A DNA stretch of 64,000 nucleotides from an uncultured Poribacteria bacterium (GCA_951828515.1 OX639992.1:5434217-5498216), one strand, 5' to 3'; counted from the stretch's first letter, positions 15,310-24,426 are shown. Program-made: numbers and translations. Notes: generated by a model not told the origin, from the letters alone.

Positions 15310-18303
15310 TTAGGCGACAATGTCCTCAATAGCAAGCGGTTGTGCTAATTCACGATTCGCAGCTTCCAGTTTTTCACGACTTGAAACGACACACACCGCG
15401 GCTCTATCTTGATTTTCCTCCAAGAGTTGGAGAAGTGCACGTTTTACCTCGGTAGGCGTTGCCTGCCGGAGTTGTGCGTAGCGTTCTTCCCGCATTTCGC
15501 GTGTCTGCCCTACAAGGTATTGACTCAGCGCGTCACTTGCGGCTTGACTCGGACGAATCGGTTTTTCAGCATTTTTCGCGGTTGCGATGATCGCCCGATC
15601 AATGTCTGTCTGCGTCCATTCCATCTGTTTAACGTAGTCGGCTGCCTGTTCAAAGACATTGAGCGTTCGCGCGACGTGCGGATCGCGATATGAGGCTTGA
15701 TACAGATGTGCATCAAATGGACTATAGGTGAAATATGCCCCGTAAGCGTTGCCTTTAAAGCGGATCTCGCTCATGATGTAATCCAGTCGCAAGATATGTG
15801 CGCCGATGCTGAGTAACGTTGAATCGGGGTGCGAATAATGCGGTGCCGGCATCACGTGCGCGCAGTATGCAATCTGAATGGGACCGGCTAACCCTTCCCT
15901 CGGCGGCGTATCAAACGGTTGAAACGCAATCGGTTCTGAAGGAATCGGTGCGTCTCGCATCACGCTGAGCCATTCACCGAGTCTGGTGCGTGTCTGCTCA
16001 AAAGTGGTGTCGGAACCCGTGAAACTCGCGGTTACCCGCCCACGGGTCAATAAGAAGTCACGAATCGCTTCTATATGACATATCAGATCGGTGTTAAGTT
16101 CGTCAAAATTGCTGAGCAACGTTTCACTGTTGTGGAGTTGCGGAAGACCAAAAACAATCTCCGAAAGATGCGCTTCTGGCGACAGACCGCGCGAAGCGTG
16201 ATGTATCGCCGTATTCAATCCGTCTTGAATCATCTCGGTCCGGTATTCGGCAACGGCTTGCACCAAAACATCGCGCAGGCGTTCGGTGTCGCGCGGGTTT
16301 ACATCAAAGATAAGATCATGGAGCACATCAAGTGCCGCGTCCATTTTACCATCAAGGGCTTTAAGGTGGAACCGCATATTCTGCAAGGAACGACTTGCGT
16401 CGAGCGCATGTGTGCTGAATCCTGGTGAGCATCCAATCCCGCCGGTGACTGCCGATGTTCGATGCGCTATTTCTGCGTAGTCCATATCGGCGGCACCGAG
16501 TTTACTAATAGCCTCGGTGTATCTGGGCAGATAGGTCCAAAGATGCTCCGGTAACCCTTGCAAATCGAAGTTCAACACGAGATAGTTAACACCATTGGCA
16601 AAAACATCATTGCGGAGCAGGGCGCGTCCACCAACGTCCTCGATTGTTGTGGGGATATGTTTCGGTTTTTCGGGCAGATCGCTGACCTGAAGTTGCGGCA
16701 GTTTCGCCAAAGCTTCGGGTGAATTGGGTTGCTCGTTGAGACGTTCGAGTTCAGCGGCATCAGCGGCAATTCGTTTCATCTGTTCATCAGTGAATTGTGC
16801 CCGTGTTTCCTTCATCCGTTCGACGAGGTCAGCGTCGGTTTTCGCCTGTTTGTCTCTATCTGGGGATAGCACACTTGTCAAGCGGTGTGGATTTTCAATG
16901 AGTCGTTCACGGATGAGTTCGTTGAAAATCGCTGGATTTCCCTGCCACTGCTGACGGACATCCGCGAGCGTTTTACCCATTTTCAGGAAAGTGTTTGAAT
17001 CTTTCTCATATATCCAACCCTCAATGACGCGTTGGAGCATACGGAGCGGGAACATCGACGCGACCTCTTGGTAGTGATAGGTTGCTTGCTGGAATGCCGC
17101 TTCCACCTTTTCACTATCAATCTCTGAATCCGCGACTTGTGTGAGCGTATCGGTGACGAGTTGGGTAAACGCATCAACGCGATCGGTTTCGCTCCCTTTG
17201 AGGAGAAGGTAAAAAGTGGCGGCTGCCCCGATAGAACCAGCACCCGAATAGACGAGATCCGCGCCGAGTTTGGACTCGATAATCGCTTTTCGGAGCGGTG
17301 CGGCTTCATTGCCCAACAGGATGAGACTTAAAATACGTCCCAAAACTACCTCTTCTGGATCTATCGCATCCCCGATGAACCAACTGAGCATCAGGTACGT
17401 TTTCTCTGTGAGCGGTTCATCTGCGCCAACGGGATAGGTATCGATCACGACTTGTGGCGATTTCCATTTCGGCTGATGCGTGACTTCTGGACTGAGGGGT
17501 CGCAAGGCGGCACTCGCCTCGTTTCTCGGGATCTTATCCAATTTATCCTCAAGAAAGGAAAGATAGTCGCTTGTCGGAATATCACCATAAAGAAAGAAGT
17601 AACTGTTACTGGGATGATAATAGGTTTCATGGAATTTTTTGAGTTGCTCGTACGTCAATTCTGGAATAGCATCAGGGTCGCCGCCAGACTCGCATGCATA
17701 GAGTGTATCTGGAAGGAGTCGGCTTGTCATTGCGCGATATAACAGCGATTCTGGATCCGAGAAAACACCTTTCATCTCATTATAGACGATGCCGGTTACC
17801 TTCAAATCGCCAGTCGGATCTTCGGGATCGGTAGGCGCGAGATGGTGTCCTTCGCGTTTGAAAGTCTCTTCCGTGAGTAGCGGATGGAAGACCGCATCAA
17901 AATAGACTTCCGCCAAGTTGAAGAGATCCTTCTTTACATTGCTTGCTACTGGATAATAGGTATGATCTGAACTCGTCATGGCGTTGATAAAGGTTGCCAT
18001 GCTCATCTTAATCATTTCAAAAAACGGCTCTTTAACCGGATACTTCTGTGAGCCTGCTAAAACGGCGTGCTCAAGAATGTGTGGGACACCTGTATCGTCT
18101 GAGGGTGGGGTCGGAAAATTGATGGAGAAGAGGTTCTCTGTGTCGTTCGTGTAGAGATGCAGCAAGCGGGCACCGCTCTGTTGATGTGCTAATTCAATCG
18201 TTACTGCTCGCAATTCGTCGATCGGTGTGACGGCTTTTACTTCAAAGCCGTGCAGTTGTTCGCCGGGATGTAAGTCTACCTCCAGCATTCGGGTCGTCTC
18301 CAT
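15310..18303 (-). CDS. M16C insulinase-family metallopeptidase (PreP-like)
   Basis: 997 aa, the length of presequence-protease type M16C enzymes. The inverted zinc motif is HILEH at 75-79 and the third ligand Glu176 is in GIVYNEMKG. A central linker (MKETRAQFTDEQMKRIAADAAELERLNEQ) joins the two halves, and the second half is the inactive partner with the R-Y pair used for substrate binding. No signal peptide, so cytoplasmic; the role would be degradation of short unstructured peptides. The ATG is preceded by an element-A repeat end that provides AAGGAATAATTAAAAT as the ribosome-binding region. Confidence 0.95.
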   Translation of the reverse strand: METTRMLEVDLHPGEQLHGFEVKAVTPIDELRAVTIELAHQQSGARLLHLYTNDTENLFSINFPTPPSDDTGVPHILEHAVLAGSQKYPVKEPFFEMIKMSMATFINAMTSSDHTYYPVASNVKKDLFNLAEVYFDAVFHPLLTEETFKREGHHLAPTDPEDPTGDLKVTGIVYNEMKGVFSDPESLLYRAMTSRLLPDTLYACESGGDPDAIPELTYEQLKKFHETYYHPSNSYFFLYGDIPTSDYLSFLEDKLDKIPRNEASAALRPLSPEVTHQPKWKSPQVVIDTYPVGADEPLTEKTYLMLSWFIGDAIDPEEVVLGRILSLILLGNEAAPLRKAIIESKLGADLVYSGAGSIGAAATFYLLLKGSETDRVDAFTQLVTDTLTQVADSEIDSEKVEAAFQQATYHYQEVASMFPLRMLQRVIEGWIYEKDSNTFLKMGKTLADVRQQWQGNPAIFNELIRERLIENPHRLTSVLSPDRDKQAKTDADLVERMKETRAQFTDEQMKRIAADAAELERLNEQPNSPEALAKLPQLQVSDLPEKPKHIPTTIEDVGGRALLRNDVFANGVNYLVLNFDLQGLPEHLWTYLPRYTEAISKLGAADMDYAEIAHRTSAVTGGIGCSPGFSTHALDASRSLQNMRFHLKALDGKMDAALDVLHDLIFDVNPRDTERLRDVLVQAVAEYRTEMIQDGLNTAIHHASRGLSPEAHLSEIVFGLPQLHNSETLLSNFDELNTDLICHIEAIRDFLLTRGRVTASFTGSDTTFEQTRTRLGEWLSVMRDAPIPSEPIAFQPFDTPPREGLAGPIQIAYCAHVMPAPHYSHPDSTLLSIGAHILRLDYIMSEIRFKGNAYGAYFTYSPFDAHLYQASYRDPHVARTLNVFEQAADYVKQMEWTQTDIDRAIIATAKNAEKPIRPSQAASDALSQYLVGQTREMREERYAQLRQATPTEVKRALLQLLEENQDRAAVCVVSSREKLEAANRELAQPLAIEDIVA

Positions 18304-18412
18304 ATTTTAATTATTCCTTTTTTAATTTTACCTTGCGGTTCGGTTAGCGTGCTATGGGAGTTGACGTTCTCTTCCGTAGAGTCGCCTTCCACTACGTTTC
18401 AGGCTCATGATC
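18304..18412. repeat. element A copy, AT-rich end against the M16 gene start
   Basis: Read on the plus strand, the copy begins with two AT-rich half motifs (TTTTAATTATTCC and TTTTTAATTTTACCTTGCGG) immediately beside the M16 start codon. It runs through a variable middle to CGCCTTCCACTACGTTTCAGGCT, the far end of the repeat seen at 30619, 33092, 36245, 39634, 40482 and 52877. Confidence 0.8.
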
Positions 18413-18434
18413 TTTGACTAAAAAGAAGAAGCGA

Positions 18435-19745
18435 CTATCTTTCTAAATTAGCACAAACGAGTTCTTTGTCGTTCCGAATGAAGACGTGCTTATAGGCAAA
18501 TGCGGGATGTGCCCATGTGACACCACCTCTTCGGTTCAACTGATCGCGTGTCGGTTCGATCAATTTGGCGCGACTGATAATATTCAGACCTTCAGGGGAG
18601 AGTTCTGTGATGAGAAGTTCGCCGTGTTCATTGAACATCCAGACCTTGTTATCCGATGATACAGGATGTTTAACGAGATGGATATTGCTCCAGCGCGCTT
18701 TCCTGACGGCGGAGAGGTCTTCCCAAATCCGATCCCCATTCCGTGCATCCAAACACCGGAGTTCACCGTAACTATCGACACCGTAGATGTAATCCCCAAA
18801 ACGCACAGGGGTCGCCATTGTCGTCTGCAGGGCATCGGTGTTCTGTTCGTTTTTGCCTTTACGATGCCAGCCGAGTTCTACTGCTAATTTATCCGGTGGC
18901 AACTTCAAGAGAAGAGAACCTTGCCGGAACTCAGTAACAAACAATTCATTCTGGTCGAAAATAGGCGTAGCAATAGCGATCTCAAAGCTTTCGGGTGGGA
19001 ACGGATAGAGCCAATATGCTTCGCCGGTCTGTGGATTGAGCCCCGCTATGTTCGCACCTGTCCAGCAGACGAGGACGCGTTCACCTGCTTGTGTAATAAC
19101 AATGGGTGCCGAATAAGAGGCGTTATCGTCCAACGCTTTCCATCGTTCATCACCGGTTTTTCGGTCAAAGGCAACGATACAGGCATCCGGTTTGCCACCG
19201 ATTTGAACGATTAGGTTCTCTGCTTCGACAATAGGCGCGCTCGCGATGCCCCAGATAGGCATATTAATATTATATTCGGCATTGAGATCTCGTTTCCATA
19301 CGATGTCACCCGTAGCAGCATCAAAACAGTGTAGATGTCCCATCGCGCCTAACGCGTAAGCGAGTCCGTCATGTACAGTCACAGTCGCACGGGGTCCCGC
19401 TGTATAGTCGATCTTATACGCGCACTCGTAGGTGTAAGACCAGATAGTTTCGCCTGTTTCCCAATCGAAGCAGTGAACGCGTTCAATCTGTTTCGGTTTT
19501 GTGAGCCTGTCTGTGACGTATACGCGCCCATCAGCAACACTCGGTCCGCTATACCCACTTCCGATAGGTACCCGCCACCGAAGTGGAATCTGCTCGCCTT
19601 CAAATTCTTCAAGAATACCGGTTTCATTCCAAACACCCTTGCGGTCTTCACCACGCCACTGGTGCCATTCATCGGCACTTGAGCGTTGCGTCTGCATCGC
19701 GACGAGCGCGAAGAGGGCAATGAATAGACACGTAAACTGTTTCAT
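18435..19745 (-). CDS. exported PQQ-like beta-propeller protein (second copy)
   Basis: Residues 1-24 form a signal peptide (MKQFTCLFIALFALVAMQTQRSSA). Blades with FDWETGETIWSY, FDAATGDIVWKRDL, FDRKTGDERWKAL and LDARNGDRIWED follow. 436 aa. Its ATG overlaps the stop codon of the MYG1-like gene upstream (ATGA), so it is translationally coupled to it. Similar in layout to the 13833-15182 gene but divergent in sequence. Confidence 0.88.
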   Translation of the reverse strand: MKQFTCLFIALFALVAMQTQRSSADEWHQWRGEDRKGVWNETGILEEFEGEQIPLRWRVPIGSGYSGPSVADGRVYVTDRLTKPKQIERVHCFDWETGETIWSYTYECAYKIDYTAGPRATVTVHDGLAYALGAMGHLHCFDAATGDIVWKRDLNAEYNINMPIWGIASAPIVEAENLIVQIGGKPDACIVAFDRKTGDERWKALDDNASYSAPIVITQAGERVLVCWTGANIAGLNPQTGEAYWLYPFPPESFEIAIATPIFDQNELFVTEFRQGSLLLKLPPDKLAVELGWHRKGKNEQNTDALQTTMATPVRFGDYIYGVDSYGELRCLDARNGDRIWEDLSAVRKARWSNIHLVKHPVSSDNKVWMFNEHGELLITELSPEGLNIISRAKLIEPTRDQLNRRGGVTWAHPAFAYKHVFIRNDKELVCANLER

Positions 19746-20218
19746 AGGTTTTTTGTATAACTCCTCAGATAGAGAACCATCTGCCGATAGACCTCTGTTA
19801 CCTCTTTATATTCTGATTTTAGTTTGGCTAATTTCGCATGCGGTCCATCGATTCGGCTCCGCTTGAGTGCGTCTGAGTTCCGATGTGTATCGCCTTGATA
19901 TGTGATCTGGATCAAAGGTTCAAGGTGTGCGACATCGACACTGGTGTCGCGTAAATATTCCCAGATGAGTCGGGTTGCACAGGTGCTGTTTCTGTTCTGA
20001 AATGCGGGAGGCTTGTGATCGAACCGGTATTTTTCAGGGATGTATGTGTTTCCGACATCCACTACACAATCGGCATGCAACATGAGTTTCTCTGGCACTT
20101 TTCGGCTGACAAACAGGACCTCTGATTCGTGGTCTTTGAAGAGAAAATCTTGGGCGATCCACGCGCTGACGATAGCATCAAGATCTGGATTTGCGTGTGT
20201 GATAATCTGTTTTTTAAT
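19742..20218 (-). CDS. MYG1/DHH-like metal-binding hydrolase (short form), probable ATT start
   Basis: The segment IITHANPDLDAIVSAWIAQ followed by VVDVGNTYIPEKYRFDHKPP and a helical region resembles the N-terminal domain of MYG1-type proteins of the DHH superfamily, which bind metal through His/Asp pairs. At about 158 aa it is half the usual length. The only upstream ATG (20269) lies inside the -35 box of a strong sigma-70 promoter and so cannot be in the transcript. The best start is ATT at 20218, seven bases after AAGG, giving (M)KKQIITHANPD. Stop overlaps the next gene's ATG. Function beyond the fold is unknown. Confidence 0.62.
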   Translation of the reverse strand: MKKQIITHANPDLDAIVSAWIAQDFLFKDHESEVLFVSRKVPEKLMLHADCVVDVGNTYIPEKYRFDHKPPAFQNRNSTCATRLIWEYLRDTSVDVAHLEPLIQITYQGDTHRNSDALKRSRIDGPHAKLAKLKSEYKEVTEVYRQMVLYLRSYTKNL

Positions 20219-20244
20219 AATTATACCTTGCCATCCACTATCAA

Positions 20245-20274
20245 AGTATAGCACAGTACAAGAGTACATGTCAA
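20245..20274 (-). promoter_or_regulatory. sigma-70 promoter for the MYG1-like / PQQ-propeller operon
   Basis: On the minus strand, TTGACA (20274-20269) and TATACT (20250-20245) are separated by 18 bases. Transcription would begin near 20238, leaving a leader of about 20 bases before the proposed ATT start. Confidence 0.65.
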
Positions 20275-20506
20275 ATTTGTGAATAATTAATCAAATCGTA
20301 AAGGGTATGTAAATCAAAAATAGAATCACGCGAATTTCACAGTTTTCACAGCAAAACCCAAAAACGATAGATTTAGAAAAGCGGTCTTCCCCACACTATG
20401 ACTGGGTTTAGAGGGGTTTTGACTGAAAGTTGCTATGAAGTTGCTATGAAATTTGACAAGAGGAACACAATACATACACGTCTGGTATTCTTATATCGAA
20501 CTCACG

Positions 20507-20653
20507 TTATAGTAAAGTTTAGAATTAATAGGACACCCTGTGCGGGTTCGGTTAGGGGATTTAGTCTACGAATAGACTAAATCCGTTCCTTGTATTACAT
20601 TCCGAACCTACCGGGGGAGGCAAGTGTCTCTTTATTTTTCGGTTTTACTATAA
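20507..20653. mobile_element. element B MITE, 147 bp, perfect 10-bp terminal inverted repeats
   Basis: Begins TTATAGTAAA and ends TTTACTATAA, exact reverse complements. The subterminal TTTAGAATTAAT is shared with the copy at 36113. The interior is a palindrome (GGATTTAGTCTA / TAGACTAAATCC). No coding capacity. Other copies are at 36113, 40571 (damaged left end), 48154 (left end only) and 54271. The 237 bases between it and the promoter upstream (20270-20506) are AT-rich and show nothing else. Confidence 0.88.
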
Positions 20654-20656
20654 ATA

Positions 20657-21556
20657 TCATTCTTCAGAGGGCGCGTCTATAACGCATCGAAACCCGCGCA
20701 AGAGGGAACCAGGTTCGCCACCAAGACGATTGGCGCATCGGGTGAAATCCAAATTCTCTGCCCAACCACCGCCTTTTAGAACATGTCCATCACCTGTGTC
20801 GGGTCCCTTTGGGTTGATATTGGGGGGTGAGGTCCGATAATAGTTTGGATCATACCAATCCGATACCCATTCCCAGAGGTTGCCCGCCATATCGTGTGCC
20901 CCGTAAGGGCTTGCACCTTGTGGAAACTGTCCAATGGGTGCAGTCTCCTTATATCCATCCTTAAGTCCCGTGCCGTCATTTCCGCTGAGTTTTGTTCCAT
21001 CCCACTCGTTTCCCCAGGGCCAAAAGCGTCCATCTGTTCCGCGAGCCGCCTTCTCCCATTCTGCTTCTGTTGGCAGTCTTTTACCCGCCCAATTTACGTA
21101 GGCGGTTGCATCCTCCCACGCCAAGACTGCAGCAGGGAAGTCAGGTGTGTTATGAGGTGGATAGTCCAAATAGTGCTTGGGTTCGTAACCGGTTTCGGCA
21201 AGGAATCGCTTGTATTGTTTGTTCGTTACTTCATACTTGTCGATGTAAAAGGCATCGACGAAAACGGTGCGTTGCGGACGCTCATTGTCGAATCGAGCGA
21301 TATCGCGGAGCGGAAAAATCTCCTTGAAACGTTCAATATCCGCGTCGCTGGTTCCCATCAGGAACTCACCAGCAGGGACATAGACCATTACGGCTTCATC
21401 TTTAGCGGTTGTGATCGTTTGAATGGGAAGGGGACCAACGAGGGGGGAATCTGCTCTCCCTCGGCAGGCAAACGCTAATAACGTGAGCATCAAGAGAAGA
21501 AGAGACGAGGTTAGGAAACCTCGCCAGCAGGGAATTGTGACGTCGTTAAATCTCAT
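20657..21556 (-). CDS. formylglycine-generating-enzyme-like (SUMF1) lipoprotein
   Basis: Domain with MVYVPAGEFLMGT, FYIDKYEVTNKQYKRF, RLPTEAEWEKAARG, YGAHDMAGNLWEWVSDWY and a C-terminal GGGWAENLDFTRCANR...GFRCV: the formylglycine-generating enzyme/sulfatase-modifying fold. The two active-site cysteines of true FGE are not both evident, so a non-catalytic or ligand-binding role is possible. The N-terminus TSSLLLLMLTLLAFAC is a signal peptide with a lipobox (AFAC), so the mature protein would be lipid-anchored. The start is set at 21556, because the longer frame to 21601 is translated from an inverted repeat. The bases encoding WRGFLTSS (21503-21530) are a GGCGAGG...CCTCGCC palindrome of the dispersed-repeat type. 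Confidence 0.85.
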   Translation of the reverse strand: MRFNDVTIPCWRGFLTSSLLLLMLTLLAFACRGRADSPLVGPLPIQTITTAKDEAVMVYVPAGEFLMGTSDADIERFKEIFPLRDIARFDNERPQRTVFVDAFYIDKYEVTNKQYKRFLAETGYEPKHYLDYPPHNTPDFPAAVLAWEDATAYVNWAGKRLPTEAEWEKAARGTDGRFWPWGNEWDGTKLSGNDGTGLKDGYKETAPIGQFPQGASPYGAHDMAGNLWEWVSDWYDPNYYRTSPPNINPKGPDTGDGHVLKGGGWAENLDFTRCANRLGGEPGSLLRGFRCVIDAPSEE

Positions 21557-21570
21557 CTCTAATAAAGATT

Positions 21571-21631
21571 GGAAGACGGGAAGGTTGGAAGATTGAAGCA
21601 TACTGCTATCCTTCCAACCTTCCGTCTTTTC
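21571..21631. repeat. long inverted repeat between genes (family H)
   Basis: GAAGACGGGAAGGTTGGAAG at the left and CTTCCAACCTTCCGTCTTTTC at the right are nearly perfect reverse complements with about 20 bases between. It could terminate transcription from the paralogue pair ending at 21639 only if read the other way, but it mainly separates two co-directional genes. A related GGAAGGCTGGAAGGCTGG stretch is found inside the DUF4175 gene at 56808-56876. Confidence 0.75.
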
Positions 21632-21638
21632 TTCTATC

Positions 21639-22442
21639 CTATCGAACTGCTTTCAGATTACCCCACGTCGTGGAGAGTTTACCAGCAGGTTCAACCGCTA
21701 CTGAGGACATCAGGTAGTCGATAATTTCAGCAGCGACAGCACCTTTCGGTTCATCGCCATTTGCCGTCTGTATCGCTGGAATTAACCTACCAAGGTTGCC
21801 ATCACGAACGATAATCGGATCGGCACGGGTACCATCATCGTTCTGTGCGAGTGAAACTTCGACTTCCCAATCACCAGCGAGTTGATCGGTGTGGAAGGGA
21901 CGGTCGGATGCAAAGTCGGTTAAACTTGGGGAAATGGCTGCACCTTCAGACGTGACGACCATAGGCGTATCATCGTCCCACATTACAATATCATCGATAT
22001 CCATCATGTTTTTCAGGCCACCCTCTTCATTTCTGCCAGACAAACCCCAGAACATATAATCGGCGTGGTTAATAAAAACATCGCCATCGGTGGTTTCAAT
22101 GAAGGTCTCAGCAATAGAGCCGTCTGTCTGTGTATTGCCTTCCGGATAAATTTCAGGTGGGAAATCACCATAGAGGACACAGATATCCAAACCGTCGTCG
22201 CCGGTGACACTTTCCATCCAATCGGCTAAATCACCTACGTCGCCATCGCTATCATACCATGTGACAGCAATACCCGCATCCTCGAGCATACCGACACAAA
22301 TCTCTGCCTGTTCATCAGCCGCCGCCTTACTAATCCATTGCGTGATTCCGGTATAGATAGCGACTTCATCGGCAGCAAACACGTGTGCCAAAGGCAGTGC
22401 CATCAACGCAATAAGGGTGAGTGCAAGAAAAATATTTCGCAT
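21639..22442 (-). CDS. secreted protein of unknown function, paralogue of the upstream gene
   Basis: 267 aa with a clear signal peptide (MRNIFLALTLIALMALPLAHVFA). The mature part aligns along its length with the product of 22449-23282: IYTGITQWISKA, VLYGDFPPEIYPEGN, DGSIAE, FINHADYMFWGLSGRNEEGGLKNMMDI, DRPFHTDQL, DWEVEVSLA. The alternating strand/helix pattern and the Gly-rich LYGDFPP turn recall class I amidotransferase-like (ThuA) folds, but no catalytic Cys is present and I do not claim the family. Its ribosome-binding site, AGGAGG, is made by the last two Arg codons of the upstream gene, six bases before its ATG. Confidence 0.82.
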   Translation of the reverse strand: MRNIFLALTLIALMALPLAHVFAADEVAIYTGITQWISKAAADEQAEICVGMLEDAGIAVTWYDSDGDVGDLADWMESVTGDDGLDICVLYGDFPPEIYPEGNTQTDGSIAETFIETTDGDVFINHADYMFWGLSGRNEEGGLKNMMDIDDIVMWDDDTPMVVTSEGAAISPSLTDFASDRPFHTDQLAGDWEVEVSLAQNDDGTRADPIIVRDGNLGRLIPAIQTANGDEPKGAVAAEIIDYLMSSVAVEPAGKLSTTWGNLKAVR

Positions 22443-22448
22443 TAAATT

Positions 22449-23282
22449 TTACCTCCTGGATTTGAGATCAGCCCACACAGTAGGCAGTTTATCTTGGGGA
22501 TCCACATCAAGTGCCCCAATAACCTCAAGATAGTAGTTAAGGATAATTTCCGAGAGGACTTTACCTTTCGGATCGTCTTGGCCTGCAGTCTGATAGACCT
22601 GGATGAGACGGGCATCTGTTTTCGTGTTCCGGATGATGCACGGGTCACACCGGTTCATACCGGTCGACTTCCCTGTTTCCGTAGCAAATGCAACTTCGAC
22701 TTCCCAATCGGTTTTTGCGAGTTGATCCACGTGGAACGGACGATCGGTGGCATAATCCTTCAGGGTCGGCGTGAGCTTTTTCCCTTCCTTTGTGACCTTC
22801 ATCGCTGTGTCATCATCCCATTGCAGCATACCGGGGATGTCCATCATGTTTTGGAGACCGCCTTCACGGTTTCTGCCTTGGAGTCCCCAGAAGAAATAGT
22901 CGGCACTGTTTGAAAAGGTATTACCGGCATCAAGGAATTCTTCGGCAACAGAACCATCCTCATCTTTATTGCCCTGCGCATAGATTTCAGGTGGAAAATC
23001 ACCGTAGAGGCTAATAAGGTGATAGCCTTTTTCCTCGGTGTGATCCTTCGTCCATTTTTCGATGGCTTTGGAGTTCTCATTGACAACCTTGCCAATACCT
23101 TTTTGGCCTTCAACTTCTTTTATGAATATATCGGCTTGTTCTTGTGCCTGCCCCTGGGCGATCCACTGCGTTATCTCCGTGTAGATAAAGATATCGACTT
23201 TCGGAACAGCATCCGCTGTGGGTGTCCAAAGTGCGAGGGTCGCGGCGCATAGCACGCCAGCAACAATCATAAAAAATCTCAT
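22449..23282 (-). CDS. secreted protein of unknown function, first of a tandem pair
   Basis: 277 aa with a signal peptide (MRFFMIVAGVLCAATLALWTPTADA). It shares with the downstream paralogue the blocks YTEITQWIA, LYGDFPPEIYAQGN, NSADYFFWGLQGRNREGGLQNMMDIPG, DRPFHVDQL and DWEVEVAFA. It is richer in lysine than its partner and has an additional Cys pair (RCDPCIIRN). The gene ends ...AGG AGG TAA, which doubles as the Shine-Dalgarno of the second gene. Two adjacent divergent copies of an exported protein suggest a heteromer or ligand diversification. Confidence 0.82.
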   Translation of the reverse strand: MRFFMIVAGVLCAATLALWTPTADAVPKVDIFIYTEITQWIAQGQAQEQADIFIKEVEGQKGIGKVVNENSKAIEKWTKDHTEEKGYHLISLYGDFPPEIYAQGNKDEDGSVAEEFLDAGNTFSNSADYFFWGLQGRNREGGLQNMMDIPGMLQWDDDTAMKVTKEGKKLTPTLKDYATDRPFHVDQLAKTDWEVEVAFATETGKSTGMNRCDPCIIRNTKTDARLIQVYQTAGQDDPKGKVLSEIILNYYLEVIGALDVDPQDKLPTVWADLKSRR

Positions 23283-23604
23283 TTAAAAAGATCCTCCTAT
23301 TACATAAGATCGTAGGTTAAGAGGCTTGCAGTGTCAAACCTCATCTGTGAAACGCGGACATTATGGAAGTGCTCCACAATTTTCATTTATCTTACATTTT
23401 TTCCAGAAATTTGTCAAACAAAAAATTGATATTTTGCGAATCAGCGTTTTCTTACGTTTTACGTTTGAAACGAAATGATTTGGATTAGACTTTATAAATT
23501 TCTGTTTTGGGAAAGGTCAAGGCAATTTTGACTTTTTTCACCAAATATGTTAGACTTCCCTTTTAAACAACATCAGGAAATGTTAAAGAAATCTAATTCA
23601 TTCC
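23283..23604. other. AT-rich intergenic region
   Basis: About 320 bases of AT-rich sequence between divergent units. It probably holds the promoter of the leftward paralogue pair, but no box pair is convincing. No hairpin or repeat family was recognised. Confidence 0.5.
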
Positions 23605-24009
23605 ATGTTGACGACATGGGAGGACTACCTGTATTTTTATTACGTTGAAGTCGATCCATCTCAAATGGATATAAAACAACTGGAGCAAAAATTGTTGGAT
23701 ACCTTTACCCCACCCTTCTCCCAAACAGGATATTCGGCAGAAGTAGGGGCAGCGGTCAGATTATCAAGAGTGTGAAAATTCAGGATGATTTCAAAATTGC
23801 CTACAGAGCTGACACAAACGCCTTATCATGGGGTCATCTGGCACCCTACACAAAAAAAAATGATAATAAAAGATAAAACGCTCGTTAAAAATTTGCTACT
23901 CTATATGCTAAATCATTTTGGGGGAGATGTAGATAAATTACGTAAGGATTATGCCAAGGCAATAGGTATTGAAATGGAAAAGGTTGAATTGCCGAAAAAA
24001 GTGTTGTAA
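23605..24009 (+). pseudogene. truncated gene with in-frame TGA (GIY-YIG-like N-terminal piece)
   Basis: Two short frames, 23605-23772 and 23785-24009, are in the same phase and separated only by a TGA at 23773. The first encodes 56 aa with YFYYVEVDPSQMDIKQLEQKLLDTF-TPPFS, a pattern (yyV...LE..Li..f.PPfN) like the end of GIY-YIG nuclease domains. The second encodes 74 aa beginning TPYHGVIWHPTQKKMIIKDK; not recognised. There is no ribosome-binding site at 23605 and the N-terminal half of a GIY-YIG domain is missing, so this is best read as the decayed 3' part of a larger gene. No SECIS-like hairpin follows the TGA. Confidence 0.55.
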
Positions 24010-24037
24010 CCTATATTGCCATAGTATTACTAAAAAC

Positions 24038-24426
24038 ATGTCCAGTAATGTCCTGATCAAATATGTGAATAAGTTTAAAAACTTGCGTGTAGACAAAGCA
24101 CACGGCGCAGCACCAAATAAACCTGTTCTTTTGTTAGCAATCCTCGAACTGATTGAGCAAGGACAAATTCGCGAAAATAAAATCCCCTCTTCTCCGAGTT
24201 TGTTTGAAATTTTTATGAAATATTGGTCAATAGTGACCGACCGCAGACCTAATCTCGCCTTACCGTTTTTCCATTTGAAAAGTGAAGGATTCTGGCATCA
24301 CCATGCGAACGCTGGATATGAAACGGCATTAAGGGTTACCACCCAAATCAAAACAGTTTCTCGTCTTCGAGAAATTATCGCGCACGCCAGTCTTGATGGC
24401 GAACTCTTCACTTTGCTCACCATTGT
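24038..24426 (+). pseudogene. N-terminal fragment of an HNH-type restriction endonuclease-like gene
   Basis: The frame from ATG 24038 encodes YVNKFKNLRVDKAHGAAPNKP, then LLLAILELIEQGQI, RRPNLALPFFHLKSEGFWHH and SRLREIIAHASLDGELFTLL. This is the N-terminal domain that precedes HNH nuclease modules in putative restriction endonucleases. After about 130 residues the homology stops abruptly and the frame runs into transposase-derived sequence, so the nuclease module is lost. It probably was truncated by the insertion whose remains follow. Confidence 0.65.

Noticed and set aside
21557-21601. Longer N-terminus of the FGE-like protein
   Set aside because: Encoded by one arm of an inverted repeat; the signal peptide is complete without it.
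23773-23775. In-frame TGA joining two short frames as another selenocysteine codon
   Set aside because: The surrounding residues are not a redox motif, no SECIS-like hairpin follows, and the gene lacks a start and N-terminal half; a nonsense mutation in a decaying gene explains it better.
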